From positions 1 to 59,030 of the forward strand of contig CAMYZS010000009.1 in the NCBI GenBank assembly GCA_947303945.1: a stretch of DNA of 59,030 bases, given 5' to 3'. The DNA is from an uncultured Candidatus Saccharibacteria bacterium (GTDB taxonomy: Bacteria; Patescibacteriota; Saccharimonadia; Saccharimonadales; Saccharimonadaceae). This document shows, one piece after another, positions 1-8,983 of the stretch (its first letter is position 1; each line of letters begins with the position of its first letter). The position numbers and the translations under genes were made by a program. The notes beneath the pieces were generated by a model. It ran no database searches, had not been told where the DNA came from, and saw only the letters and a program-made list of their open reading frames with translations.

Positions 1-1
1 G

Positions 2-49
2 ACTAAAGTATATGACGCCTATGCAAATGTTGCAAAGGTGCTGAGTTAA
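2..49 (+). CDS. C-terminal tail of a gene entering from the left edge
   Basis: An open frame runs in from the window edge and stops at TAA 47-49, giving TKVYDAYANVAKVLS. Too little is present to name the protein. The stretch YANVAKVL recurs, encoded by identical DNA on the opposite strand, at the right edge of the window, so this is probably part of a repeated gene family. That it is coding is inferred from the open frame and from the following intergenic promoter. Confidence 0.4.
   Translation, partial: TKVYDAYANVAKVLS
18..44 (+). repeat. 27-bp edge repeat, copy 1
   Basis: Identical over 27 bp to the reverse complement of 58978-59004. Including one mismatch and five more bases on the left, the match is 33 bp. 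The flanks differ completely beyond that. In both copies the reading frame gives YANVAKVL. Confidence 0.85.
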
Positions 50-59
50 TACGAACGGA

Positions 60-88
60 TTGACAGAACAAGCAATATATGATATAAT
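60..88 (+). promoter_or_regulatory. Consensus promoter for the gene at 143
   Basis: A perfect -35 TTGACA (60-65), a 17-bp spacer and a perfect -10 TATAAT (83-88), with an added TGA extended -10 (80-82). Predicted transcription starts near 95, leaving a leader of about 48 nt that carries AGGAGGT at 128-134. Confidence 0.9.
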
Positions 89-142
89 TAAATCGTGGAC
101 CCAAAGACACTCGCACCACTCTAGCTTAGGAGGTAGCAATTT

Positions 143-520
143 ATGATTACAGTAACACCAGTAAGTGTGTTGGGTGACCCTAATTACTTAGACGTGACAC
201 CAAAGGAAACAGAGAAAACTATTCTCTTCTCTGATTTGCCACTCGAAAAACGGCAGGCGGCAATCGACGCCGCTATGAGACTCGGCGGTGAAATTTGCAT
301 CGTCACCGTCGACGACGCCATTGTCGTCGTAAAAGGATACAACGATGAACGCGGGCAAGTATGGGGTTCCAATCAACCACTCAGATATGCACTATTTAAC
401 GCGAAACGTTCGAGAAGGTCTCCCCTTTGCGATTACGTATTCGTCTTCGTTCAGGAGGATAGCGCAAATAATTGTCGGTTTCGGTCATACTTCGAACACT
501 GCCCCGGCGCAGTGAGCTAA
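143..520 (+). CDS. Hypothetical protein, 125 aa
   Basis: Function not recognised. The gene is well supported: a consensus promoter at 60-88, AGGAGGT 8 nt before the ATG, and a strong terminator directly after the stop make a complete single-gene transcription unit. The protein has no signal peptide or membrane segment. A hydrophobic valine/isoleucine strand (about residues 51-63) precedes a polar region, and a basic patch (residues 86-92) precedes a C-terminal strand rich in Val and Phe, followed by two cysteines. This could be a small soluble alpha/beta domain. It is one of several orphan accessory genes in the window with strong -35 promoters, unlike the neighbouring core genes. Confidence 0.75.
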   Translation: MITVTPVSVLGDPNYLDVTPKETEKTILFSDLPLEKRQAAIDAAMRLGGEICIVTVDDAIVVVKGYNDERGQVWGSNQPLRYALFNAKRSRRSPLCDYVFVFVQEDSANNCRFRSYFEHCPGAVS

Positions 521-532
521 GAAGACTAGTGT

Positions 533-559
533 AGCCCCCAATCACGTGGGGGCTTTTTT
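533..559 (+). terminator. Rho-independent terminator of the gene at 143
   Basis: Stem AGCCCCCA / TGGGGGCT around a short loop, followed by TTTTTT. Confidence 0.9.
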
Positions 560-684
560 ATGACAAAAATCAAAGAATACACAAACAAACAAATCAATTT
601 ATCACCCACCCCACACGCAACACTACATCCTACGCCTCAAGCACTAATAAACATTCAACAGCCTAGCCAGGATTTTCAAGCAAC

Positions 685-712
685 AAAAAAAGAGCCCCAC
701 CATGGAGACTCT
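685..712 (-). terminator. Terminator of the giant surface protein gene
   Basis: Read on the minus strand: AGAGTCTCC, loop, GGGGCTCT, then seven T. It lies 11 bp beyond the stop of the surface protein gene. The 561-722 stretch otherwise holds only an unsupported short ORF. Confidence 0.85.
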
Positions 713-722
713 TTTTGCTTAT

Positions 723-3700
723 TTAGCTTTCTTTCTCTAGATAACGTTTGCCAACTACTAAGCTACCAATCAAGCCGATTAACGAAACGCTAAGCATCAC
801 TACCGAAGTCACAACACTATCATTAGTTACAGGCGGTTCAGGCGGAATATAACCTTTACCTGGCTTATTGTATTTATTGGTGAACACCACATCACTACTC
901 GTATCTGAACTTACCTTTAGCTCACCTTCACCATCATCTTCAACCTCAACCACGAAAGTATACTCGTTCTCATCATAAGCAATATCTTGTTCGCGATCCG
1001 CAACATCCTCTTTAATTACAAAGCTATACATACCCGCCTCATCGAACGTGATACCATTATTAAGCACGATTTCTCCGTTCGCCATATTGTAGCCAGTAGC
1101 GACCAACTCGTTGCCGAGATAGATATTAAACTTAAACTCCTTATCTTTCAGAACACGATTTTCAAGCACCTTTTTAACCGCAATCGGGACTTCACATTCT
1201 GGGCAACCATAAATCACCTCTTCTGGCTTATAGCTGTTCTCAAAGATAATCGCTCCCACATCTTCGCCGTTCTTATGATAACTTACCTCGGCTTCTAGTT
1301 TCGCATCATTATCACTCACCCTAACCGTAATAATATACTCAGATTCATCGTAGACATAGCCCTTTGCATCATCTTTAACTTCCTTAACGGTATAAGTATA
1401 TTCATCGGCTTTGTCGAATTTAATCTCATTAAACTCAGCCTTGCCAGAGCCCTTAATCTTAACAACTTGAATTATGCCATTCTTATCTGAAAGAATAAAT
1501 TCAAATTCCTTCGCAAGGTTCTGATCGATGCCGCTCAGGATTTTTTCAAAATCAATCTTCGTCGAAGTCGCTTCAGCCCTGTAATCATTCTCAAATTCAA
1601 CTTCATTAATTTCTTTGCCGTCAATCGTCACTTTCGCAACTAGTTGCGCCTGCTCATAATCATCGGTAACCTCTATTACTACCTTGTGTTTAGTGTCGTC
1701 ATAGCTAAAACCAGCCTGCCCATCGTCTATCTCAACGAGTGTGTATTCGTAAGTGCCAGCTTTATCAAACTTAATCGAATCAAAGTCAACCGAACCAGCT
1801 AGCTCTTTTGTAGTAATCTCCTTAGTCTGCACAACTACATTCTTATCATCGCGAAGCTCAAACTTAAATGTCGCATCTTTCTTACTATTGCTCTGATCGT
1901 TAATCTTCTTCTTTACTGTAAATGGCTTGATAACCTCGACTGGCTTCGCCTTGTAAGTATTCGTAATCGTACCATTATTTGAATAATCCGCCTTGAAAGC
2001 TAAGTTGCCATTTTTGTCATCAGTAACCGTTAAGTTTACATCGATATCTTCCGACTTAGATAAACCACTTGGCATCGTGTCAGTTTCAGTAATCGTATAT
2101 TTATGCTCGCCAACGTCAGCCTGCGTAAATTTGAGCTTCTTAAAGCTAACTGCAGTATGATCTCTATCTACGATTTGCGTATCAACGACGTTACCGTCTT
2201 TATCTTCCAATACAAAATTGTAACTTTCGCCACTCTGCCAGTTACGCCCCTCAAGGACCTTAGTCGCCTCAAAGCCAAATTCACCTTCAGCGGAATAGGT
2301 ATTAACAATCGTATTATACTTCTCACCCTGACCGCCGCTATAGACGACTGTAGTTTTCAAAGTACCGTCATGATTATCATCAACCGTAACCGTAGCAGTA
2401 ACATCGCCAGAATTCGTAATACCACCAGGCAATGGAGTGCTCTCATGAATTGTATAGACAAAAGTCTTACCCGCATCTTCAAGCGTATAGCTAATTTCGC
2501 TATAAACTACATCCGATTGAGCTTTACTGACGCTTTTACTCTTAATCTCAACACCATCTTCGCCCATAAGTGTGAAATTATAGAGCTCACCCTCTTGCCA
2601 ATCACGACCAGTCAAAATCTTGCTTGCGCCAAGCTGAATCTTACCAGTTGCGGAATAACGGTTCACAATCGTATTTAGTTTTTCACCTTCACCACCTTGA
2701 TAAGCAACATTAAAGTTCAAACCACCTTCGCCGTTATCGGTTGCAGTTACGGAAGCGGTAATATTACCACTAGTTTGTTTAATACCGCCACGCACACTTG
2801 AAGCTTGAAGGTCTTCGGTAATCATATATTCAAAAGTGCCAGTACTGTTAATCGGAACTTCAAATTCAGCCTTCTTATCTGCGCCATCTATCGTCGCAGT
2901 CATCGAATCAGCAATGCCATCACCGCTCAATTTAAAGACGAATTTATCGCCCGTACGCCAATCATTAAAATCTTTCTTAACCTCAATCTTTACCTTACCA
3001 CTCACACTGTAAGTATTCGTAAAGGCAGCCGTCGAAGTTGTATCTTCTGCTATCGTGCCAGTGTCACCAGTCTTAGTAGTCGTAAAACCAGCAGCTTCCG
3101 TCTCGACGACTTCATAATACGCCCCTACCGGCAAATCAAGGATAGTTAGCGATTCACCATCTTTCAATCTTACCGTTCCGCCAGACTTAATCGTATTAGT
3201 GCTACCATCAATTTTATAGCTACCAGCCAACTCTGAAGTCTTATTTGCATTAGCATAAAGTCTAACCGTAAAGATGAACTCTTTATTTTTTACAGTAGTT
3301 GCGTTACCGCTTTGGACTACAACATTCTTCGTAAGCTTCAAATTACCAGAAGTATAATTATTTACTACCGTTACTAAAGAAGCGGAATTGCCAGCTACGG
3401 CGTAATAATCTTTACCATCAATCGTCTTAGCGGCTTTGTCGTCTTTTGCATTTTCACCACCATAAGCAATCTGATATTCAACATCTTTCAAAGAGTAACC
3501 AACTGGAACGTCGCTTTCCTCAACGTGGTAAAGCGTACCAGTGTTCATATTGACAACACGAATTATGTCATCCGTCGAAATTGCTCTCTCAATTATACCG
3601 CTACCATAAATGTGCGCCGAACGATACCCAGTCACATTACCGCTGCTATCTTTTAATTCTTGGTTACAATCGTCATGTGCTTTTGAACAATAGACGCGAT

Positions 3701-5918
3701 AATCGTAGTTATAATCGCTGTTGTCATCTGGATTCTTCAAATAAGCTATTATGGTAAACTTATCATCCGTATTAGATACTTCGTTGCCAGCCTTATCGAC
3801 AATCTTCTTCTGAATATTAACACCACCCTTGATAGTATTCGTAGCCGATATGGCCGACATTTCCTTAGCCGATTCTACACCAGTAAAAGTATTACCAGAG
3901 CGCGTAAATGCAACGTTCATTAAAGTACCATCCACCAACATTGGATGATAAATATAGTTCGTTAATTCAAAGTGATTATTAATATCAGCTTCGCCAAACT
4001 TATAATCGTGGCCTGGATTCAAGATAGAGTATCTCTTGCCATTCATTACCACAACGCCATACGGCGAATTCTCATCAAAGGCGGGGCGCCCTTCACTCAC
4101 CATCAAGCCCGGCGCAATCGCAATCTTACCAGAGCTCCAGGTAGTGCTGCCAGCTACCTTTTTAACCTTAATGCCGCCCTTGCTAGCATCATAATTCTCA
4201 TGGAACTGATCATATTCTTGATACTCAGTTTGGCTAAAATCTTTCTTATAGAACTGAAGGTAAATATCTTGCACTTCAGTGTTATCCTCGCGTTGACTTG
4301 GATCAAGCGAATCCTCCCAAAGCTTCTGCAACTCCGCTTCTTCCTGGTACAGATCGACCGGATCAGGGTTCTTAATCTTCACAGTTTGCGGATCAGAAAC
4401 TACCGTCTCGGTTTGGCCGTTAGTTGTAGTCGTCGTCACCGTTTTATAAGTCAAGGTCGGATAATCAGTGTTAGTTTTAAGCGTATATTTATCGCCGCTC
4501 TTCAAAATCTGCGCTTTTTGATCGGCAGTCAAATCATCATAAGCCATCACACCGTTATTGAGATCAGCAATCAAATCCAATGATGCCTGACTTGGGTAAA
4601 CGATAAAGCTCACTGTTGCAGTTTCGCCATCAGACAGCACCGTATTGCCAAGATCCCAAGTTACGGTCCCGTTTTCAAACTTCGCCGCTGGCGCATCTGC
4701 CCAGTTATTTCCACCCTTAGTATAAGTAAAGCCGCCAGCCGTGCCCTCAATTGCTACCGAGGTCATGCCAGTAATGCCATCATTAAAGATTAACCCCGTT
4801 AAAGAAAGACTATTCGTAATAGACTTCACAATATCGTCAAAGGCCGCCTCAAGCGCTTGCTGGTTTGTTGCATCTTTATAAATTGCCTTAGAATTCAAGT
4901 TCTGCATATTGGTTGCATCGCCGAACACACCTACCGTATATAGCGTCTTGCCGGCATTCACAATCGTACTTGCAACCGCCTGCGCATCGGACATATTCCA
5001 GCCATTTGGGTCACTATTACCGGAGCCATGGACACCAGATGGTGTTGGCGGATTTGCAGTTGAACTTCTATCGTCAGAATCAGAACAGCTCCAGCCAGTA
5101 CAGTGCTTCGTGTTACGAAAAGTCGGGTTACCATCCGATACAAAGATTACATATGTCGGATCAGTATCGCCGAAATTAACATTGTTCGCTGCCGTCAAAG
5201 CCGCTTCCCAGTTCGTACCGCCATCAATACCATCTTTTGGTTGCGCAGCCCCAACCCAACTACTAAAAGTATCTTTGCTCGTCGTTGGAGTTGTATGAGT
5301 CGTAGAGCTATTTACTTGTGTGGAGAAATCAATGAAGGCAATCTGAACCATATCGTTCACGCCCGTCGTGGTGTTGTAATTTAGGAGTTTATTTCCAAGT
5401 GACTTCAATGCCACCTCGGCTACACTAGCACGAGTCTTCGTAGTATTCGTATTGCTCGTATAACGTGGGCCGCTATAAGAACCATATGAATTGCCAGAAC
5501 GATAATACAAATTGGTCGTATATGTGCTCTGGTTGTTGATCTCTGAACAGCTGTTCACATTGTTATTTGTACAATGGTACAGCTGTACATAACTATTATT
5601 GGTGACGTTATAGCCATAGCGACCAAGCTCTGAACTTGGTTCTGGATACTTCATACTACCAGACGTATCGTAAATCACCACGATATTAGCCTTAGTATTT
5701 TGCGTCGCCGATGATGCCTTTCCTGTAACACTCAAAGTAAGCGTATAGGTGCCATCACCATTATCCTTTAATGTTTTACTACGTACCGGCGCGCCCTCTG
5801 GATCGACGTCGTCGTCAGCATACGCACTGCGGACAAAACCGTTCCCCAGCGGCGTAATTACACTCGCGACCATCAAAAACGAAGCTGCGAAATATTTTAA
5901 TTTGCGTTTGAAGTTCAC
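723..5918 (-). CDS. Giant cell-surface protein: vWA domain plus repeated pilin-type (Spy0128-like) domains
   Basis: A secreted, wall- or membrane-anchored adhesin of about 1731 aa. The start is taken as GTG at 5918, because AAGGAG lies 8 nt upstream; an in-frame GTG at 5927 would sit 1 nt from that site. A signal peptide (about residues 1-35, ending SAYA) is followed by a von Willebrand A domain (about 79-370) with the MIDAS motif DTSGS (D84, S86, S88), GGTNW and SDG. A middle region (about 590-850) contains a cysteine pair (YCSK/DDC). Then come seven tandem domains beginning with motifs such as ATKVLEGRNWQ or VKKKI and ending YTI.E, resembling Spy0128/FctA-type isopeptide pilin domains. The C-terminus has a proline-rich PPEPPVTND, a hydrophobic helix and a charged tail: the layout of a sortase signal, but with PPVTN in place of LPxTG. 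It probably contacts other cells. No ligand is known. Confidence 0.9.
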   Translation of the reverse strand: MNFKRKLKYFAASFLMVASVITPLGNGFVRSAYADDDVDPEGAPVRSKTLKDNGDGTYTLTLSVTGKASSATQNTKANIVVIYDTSGSMKYPEPSSELGRYGYNVTNNSYVQLYHCTNNNVNSCSEINNQSTYTTNLYYRSGNSYGSYSGPRYTSNTNTTKTRASVAEVALKSLGNKLLNYNTTTGVNDMVQIAFIDFSTQVNSSTTHTTPTTSKDTFSSWVGAAQPKDGIDGGTNWEAALTAANNVNFGDTDPTYVIFVSDGNPTFRNTKHCTGWSCSDSDDRSSTANPPTPSGVHGSGNSDPNGWNMSDAQAVASTIVNAGKTLYTVGVFGDATNMQNLNSKAIYKDATNQQALEAAFDDIVKSITNSLSLTGLIFNDGITGMTSVAIEGTAGGFTYTKGGNNWADAPAAKFENGTVTWDLGNTVLSDGETATVSFIVYPSQASLDLIADLNNGVMAYDDLTADQKAQILKSGDKYTLKTNTDYPTLTYKTVTTTTTNGQTETVVSDPQTVKIKNPDPVDLYQEEAELQKLWEDSLDPSQREDNTEVQDIYLQFYKKDFSQTEYQEYDQFHENYDASKGGIKVKKVAGSTTWSSGKIAIAPGLMVSEGRPAFDENSPYGVVVMNGKRYSILNPGHDYKFGEADINNHFELTNYIYHPMLVDGTLMNVAFTRSGNTFTGVESAKEMSAISATNTIKGGVNIQKKIVDKAGNEVSNTDDKFTIIAYLKNPDDNSDYNYDYRVYCSKAHDDCNQELKDSSGNVTGYRSAHIYGSGIIERAISTDDIIRVVNMNTGTLYHVEESDVPVGYSLKDVEYQIAYGGENAKDDKAAKTIDGKDYYAVAGNSASLVTVVNNYTSGNLKLTKNVVVQSGNATTVKNKEFIFTVRLYANANKTSELAGSYKIDGSTNTIKSGGTVRLKDGESLTILDLPVGAYYEVVETEAAGFTTTKTGDTGTIAEDTTSTAAFTNTYSVSGKVKIEVKKDFNDWRTGDKFVFKLSGDGIADSMTATIDGADKKAEFEVPINSTGTFEYMITEDLQASSVRGGIKQTSGNITASVTATDNGEGGLNFNVAYQGGEGEKLNTIVNRYSATGKIQLGASKILTGRDWQEGELYNFTLMGEDGVEIKSKSVSKAQSDVVYSEISYTLEDAGKTFVYTIHESTPLPGGITNSGDVTATVTVDDNHDGTLKTTVVYSGGQGEKYNTIVNTYSAEGEFGFEATKVLEGRNWQSGESYNFVLEDKDGNVVDTQIVDRDHTAVSFKKLKFTQADVGEHKYTITETDTMPSGLSKSEDIDVNLTVTDDKNGNLAFKADYSNNGTITNTYKAKPVEVIKPFTVKKKINDQSNSKKDATFKFELRDDKNVVVQTKEITTKELAGSVDFDSIKFDKAGTYEYTLVEIDDGQAGFSYDDTKHKVVIEVTDDYEQAQLVAKVTIDGKEINEVEFENDYRAEATSTKIDFEKILSGIDQNLAKEFEFILSDKNGIIQVVKIKGSGKAEFNEIKFDKADEYTYTVKEVKDDAKGYVYDESEYIITVRVSDNDAKLEAEVSYHKNGEDVGAIIFENSYKPEEVIYGCPECEVPIAVKKVLENRVLKDKEFKFNIYLGNELVATGYNMANGEIVLNNGITFDEAGMYSFVIKEDVADREQDIAYDENEYTFVVEVEDDGEGELKVSSDTSSDVVFTNKYNKPGKGYIPPEPPVTNDSVVTSVVMLSVSLIGLIGSLVVGKRYLEKES

Positions 5919-6226
5919 TTCACACACTCCTTTTTAGTTATTTATTCTCCCGACTCCACTCGAGAGAAGATAGTTTGTGAACTCAAGATAGCGGAATGAC
6001 CCCTAAAACGCAAGCATAAGCGCCCATATTTACCCCTATAATGTTTATGATTGACTTTCGACAAAATGCAAACCATTAGCCAATGTCGCAAAAGCTACAA
6101 ATTCTGTGTTCTAAGAAATAGTCCAAACATAGATATATCGCGGTTGTACCGAATCGCTAAAATAGCTTAAATCTTGAATTTATATCCAAAAATCCATACT
6201 CGCCGCGATAAAATGGAACTTCTTTT
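5919..6226 (-). promoter_or_regulatory. Upstream region of the giant surface gene
   Basis: This 308-bp gap holds no credible ORF. On the minus strand a candidate promoter is TTGTCG (6058-6063 region), 17 bp, TTATAG, which would give a leader of about 110 nt ending in AAGGAG before the GTG start. The leader is partly A/T-rich. Nothing else is recognisable. Confidence 0.4.
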
Positions 6227-6946
6227 TCACGCCGTCGCTCGCTCCATACATTTCGCAATATATAGAACTTCATCAATCAAAGCATCCACCCCTTGCACTT
6301 TCAACGACAGCTCCACTGGCCCTGACGCCATCAAGCGCATCAGCTTAATATGATCCGCCCCAACTCGACCAGCCGCCGCTTTACTAAGCGCCGCTTGCTC
6401 CTCATCCCAATAATAACGTTTTTCTGCCAACAGCTTCTCGCCGTCCGTATCGAAATGCAAATTCACATCCTCGCCCAATGCCCGCGTTAGATTAATCCCC
6501 CACCACGCTCGCAAAACATCTTTCCAACGTCCAGCCTCATCCGCGTGCTTCTGCATTGCAAAAAGTGCCTGTTTCAAAATCTTATAAAATTCCGGCGACT
6601 CTATCTGCTCCGCCCGTGCGCTCACACTTCGCATCATCATACCACCCATTTCAATCAACTCAATATCCTTCACAAAAGCATCGTAATGCTCCAACAACTT
6701 TGCACTTGTCAAAATCCCCAATTCTGTTCGCCCTTCATGAATTACTACCTCTGACACACTGAATAACTCAATTCCACCCGCCAATTTTGATTTTTCTTTA
6801 CGCGCTCCGCGCGCCACTACGCTCCGCTTTCCTTCCGGTGTCAATAGTTGCAAAATTCGATCCGCTTCACCATAGTCAGTCCGACGTAGCACAATCGCCT
6901 CCGTGCACAAATCTAATTGCCGCCGCGCACTTTTGCCAGAATTCAT
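6227..6946 (-). CDS. recO: DNA repair protein RecO
   Basis: RecO helps RecR load RecA onto SSB-coated single-stranded DNA in RecFOR gap repair and anneals complementary strands. The 239-aa length is typical. The N-terminal OB-fold segment (about residues 13-90) shows the family pattern EAIVLRRTDYGEADRIL, GKRSVVARGARK and ELFSVSEV. The rest is the helical C-terminal domain. No zinc-binding cysteine cluster is seen, as in a subset of RecO proteins. The start overlaps the upstream response-regulator stop by ATGA, so it is translationally coupled as the last gene of a kinase-regulator-recO operon. Confidence 0.93.
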   Translation of the reverse strand: MNSGKSARRQLDLCTEAIVLRRTDYGEADRILQLLTPEGKRSVVARGARKEKSKLAGGIELFSVSEVVIHEGRTELGILTSAKLLEHYDAFVKDIELIEMGGMMMRSVSARAEQIESPEFYKILKQALFAMQKHADEAGRWKDVLRAWWGINLTRALGEDVNLHFDTDGEKLLAEKRYYWDEEQAALSKAAAGRVGADHIKLMRLMASGPVELSLKVQGVDALIDEVLYIAKCMERATA

Positions 6947-7290
6947 TTTAATGCTCCTCGAACAGCCCCTATCAGCTCCTGTGGAATCATTTTGCCCTTA
7001 TCCAATATCTCCGACACGCCATACCGTTCCGCCAATTCACTTTTAATATCCACGCTCGTTATAATTACAACCGGCACCTTTGCCAAATCTGAATAGCTTC
7101 GCATTTCATTCAACACCGCAAATCCCGTTGGGCCCGTCAAAAGAATATCTAAAATCACCAATTCCGGCACCACCTCATTCATTGCTGCTATCGCCTCTAC
7201 TCCATCATGAAAAAACTCCAACTCATAAGACTTCAAAATCCGACGGTAGTAGTTCTCCCACCCACGATCATCTTCAATTATAAAAATCAT
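6943..7290 (-). CDS. Single-domain response regulator (receiver only)
   Basis: A CheY-like receiver of 115 aa with no output domain. The acidic pocket is E6-D7-D8, the phospho-acceptor is D48 in LVILDILL, the conserved Thr is T78 in VVIITS and the Lys is K98 in LDKGK. All switch residues are present, so it should be phosphorylatable. It overlaps the upstream kinase gene by 4 nt and recO by 4 nt (both ATGA), so kinase, regulator and RecO are made from one mRNA. Its partner is presumably the kinase next door, and its output is probably protein-protein contact. The link to recO may be only positional. Confidence 0.92.
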   Translation of the reverse strand: MIFIIEDDRGWENYYRRILKSYELEFFHDGVEAIAAMNEVVPELVILDILLTGPTGFAVLNEMRSYSDLAKVPVVIITSVDIKSELAERYGVSEILDKGKMIPQELIGAVRGALK

Positions 7291-7985
7291 ACCAAGCTCA
7301 ATTGCCCGCTAATCGGCAAGTCAATATAAAAACTCGTACCGTCTCGATGGCGCACTAAACCAAAATTGCTATTCATATAATTTGCAAACTTCGCCGCAAT
7401 ATAAAGTCCCAAACCAGACGAACCAGGTCGCATCGCAATATCAACCGGCTTCTTCACGAAACCATTTTTTATCTCACGCCAAATCTTTGTCGGTATCGTC
7501 GGACCATAATCGCGCACGTCAATCCGAATTTTGTCACCTTTTTCATATATCGAGACTATGCTCGGCAATTCTTCGCCACCATAATTCATTGCATTTAAAC
7601 AAAAGTTATAGACCACCGAGCGTAATAGTTGACGATTTGCTACTACCAACTTTCGCTTATTCCGATAATTAATCATCAACTCCCGCCGATTAAACTCAAA
7701 CAAACGCCATAGCTCTGACACTACTTCGTCACAGACAATTCGCGGATTTACTGGCTCCATCTCAAACATCGCATCTTCCAAACGCGCAATTCGCGTCAAA
7801 TCTTCAACCTGCCTTAGCGCCCGCTCCGAGGTCGCCACAATCTGACGACCAATCTCACGCGCCCCAACAATCGAATCCTCAAAATCCAAAGATAGGGCGA
7901 GTTGACGCGACAAGCTTAACGGCCCTTTCAACTCATGCGCAACTATCATCGCGCTCGAATTTGCGCCAAATACCTCACTCTCCAT
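7287..7985 (-). CDS. Minimal soluble sensor histidine kinase
   Basis: The 232-aa protein has only a dimerisation/phospho-acceptor helix pair with H17 in the H-box AHELKGPLS and a HATPase_c domain: N-box NFCLNAMNYGG, G1 motif DVRDYGPTIP and G2 motif GSSGLGLYIA. There is no transmembrane segment and no PAS, GAF or HAMP domain, so any signal must come through a partner or the cytoplasm. It heads an operon with the receiver gene and recO. A -10-like TAGAAT lies 7 nt before the ATG and there is no well-spaced Shine-Dalgarno, so the mRNA is probably leaderless. Confidence 0.9.
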   Translation of the reverse strand: MESEVFGANSSAMIVAHELKGPLSLSRQLALSLDFEDSIVGAREIGRQIVATSERALRQVEDLTRIARLEDAMFEMEPVNPRIVCDEVVSELWRLFEFNRRELMINYRNKRKLVVANRQLLRSVVYNFCLNAMNYGGEELPSIVSIYEKGDKIRIDVRDYGPTIPTKIWREIKNGFVKKPVDIAMRPGSSGLGLYIAAKFANYMNSNFGLVRHRDGTSFYIDLPISGQLSLV

Positions 7986-7992
7986 GCCCCCT

Positions 7993-7998
7993 ATTCTA
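7993..7998 (-). promoter_or_regulatory. -10 box of the kinase operon, leaderless
   Basis: Minus-strand TAGAAT ends 7 nt before the ATG at 7985, so transcription should begin at or next to the start codon. Confidence 0.5.
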
Positions 7999-8003
7999 CA
8001 CTA

Positions 8004-8930
8004 TTAGTTTCCGCGTCGCAAAGTCTGCAAAATCTTTTCGTAATCATCCAAAAGCACATCAGAATCGGTCTGCAGAATTGCCGTCTTATCATTCACCTTG
8101 AAGATTACGAAAGTACCATTAATTTTACTACTAATTTCACCCTCATAACGCATACCCGTAATATTGCCACTATCAGCCGTAAAATTCTGCGACTGCATTT
8201 TACCATTCTTCACCTTAGCGGTATATGGCTTTACTACCTCGTCGTATTGACGATTATAAATCGCAAAACGTAAAGCATAACGAGAATTCTGCCCATTAAC
8301 TGGTGGAACTTTCTTAGGCTGGAAATATGCCATATAATCACTATTATTTGAAGCGTCTTTTTCAACATATACGCTCCAAGTCTTCGGATATTGAAAACTA
8401 ATTGAGCCATAGTCATCTGGACCACGAAACTCTAGGTTTGGCTCTTTCAGCTTTTCGTCCAAATTCCTTGTCGCAATTTCTTGCTCCTCAGCCCTCGCCG
8501 CCGCAACCATCGCATCAATCTTAGATTGTTGATCAGCATTCGCTTCGTTATATTTCATAAAAAATATTACTGCTACAATAATTGCGCCAGCAGCAATAAT
8601 ACACACAACAACCAAAATTATAGTTTCAACCAAAGTTCCTTTTGCGTCTTTCTGCACCGCAACAGGAGCCGCTACTACGCCTGGCTGGTTAATAACTGGG
8701 GCGCTTCCACTCATATTCATATTTGGTACGGGAGGGACTACCGATACGTTCTGCATATTTCCCTGATTTTGCGGCATTTGCTGCATTTGTGGCATCTGCT
8801 GCATAGGCGGATTATATACCGACTGTTGTTGGTCGGCCACATTATTCGGCATAGTATTCGGATCCATGCCCATATTCGGCGCCGGCATAGAACTACTACC
8901 ATTAACACCGTTATTCCAGTTTTGATCCAT
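8004..8930 (-). CDS. Membrane-anchored protein with Met/Gln/Pro-rich cytoplasmic tail and extracellular domain
   Basis: About 308 aa starting at the ATG at 8930; a longer frame from TTG at 8951 would include the promoter. Residues 1-105 are a disordered tail rich in Met, Gln, Asn and Pro (for example MQQMPQMQQMPQ). One transmembrane helix follows (about 110-135, ETIILVVVCIIAAGAIIVAVIFF cut short here by its charged end), then a short helical linker and a soluble domain with the strand pattern SISFQYPKTWSVYVEKD, reminiscent of PsbP-like domains in other secreted proteins. Function is unknown. The same architecture (long polar tail, TM, extracellular domain) recurs in the gene at 44153. Confidence 0.8.
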   Translation of the reverse strand: MDQNWNNGVNGSSSMPAPNMGMDPNTMPNNVADQQQSVYNPPMQQMPQMQQMPQNQGNMQNVSVVPPVPNMNMSGSAPVINQPGVVAAPVAVQKDAKGTLVETIILVVVCIIAAGAIIVAVIFFMKYNEANADQQSKIDAMVAAARAEEQEIATRNLDEKLKEPNLEFRGPDDYGSISFQYPKTWSVYVEKDASNNSDYMAYFQPKKVPPVNGQNSRYALRFAIYNRQYDEVVKPYTAKVKNGKMQSQNFTADSGNITGMRYEGEISSKINGTFVIFKVNDKTAILQTDSDVLLDDYEKILQTLRRGN

Positions 8931-8965
8931 ACTATGATTATATTTTAGCAATAACGTTTTCGCAA
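8931..8965 (-). promoter_or_regulatory. Promoter of the 8930 gene, leaderless
   Basis: Minus-strand TTGCGA (8960-8965), 17-bp spacer, TATAAT (8937-8942). Six bases separate the -10 from the ATG, so the seventh base, the expected +1, is the A of the start codon. Confidence 0.8.
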
Positions 8966-8983
8966 GACCTTCGGCAGAAAATA

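Noticed and set aside
143-520. Gracilibacteria-type UGA recoding
   Set aside because: TGA ends genes in ATGA overlaps such as the receiver-recO junction, so the standard stop use applies.
560-793. Plus-strand 77-aa frame
   Set aside because: Overlaps a terminator and the end of the giant surface gene, has low-complexity composition and no ribosome site.
1999-3149. Plus-strand frames of 114-191 aa opposite the giant surface gene
   Set aside because: They are antisense of the repeated pilin domains; the minus-strand frame is complete with signal peptide and anchor.
5927-5927. GTG at 5927 as start of the surface gene
   Set aside because: It lies 1 nt from the AAGGAG site; the GTG at 5918 has normal spacing.
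6121-6226. ATCGCGG / CCGCGAT inverted repeat downstream of recO
   Set aside because: The arms are about 65 bp apart and short; no terminator run follows.
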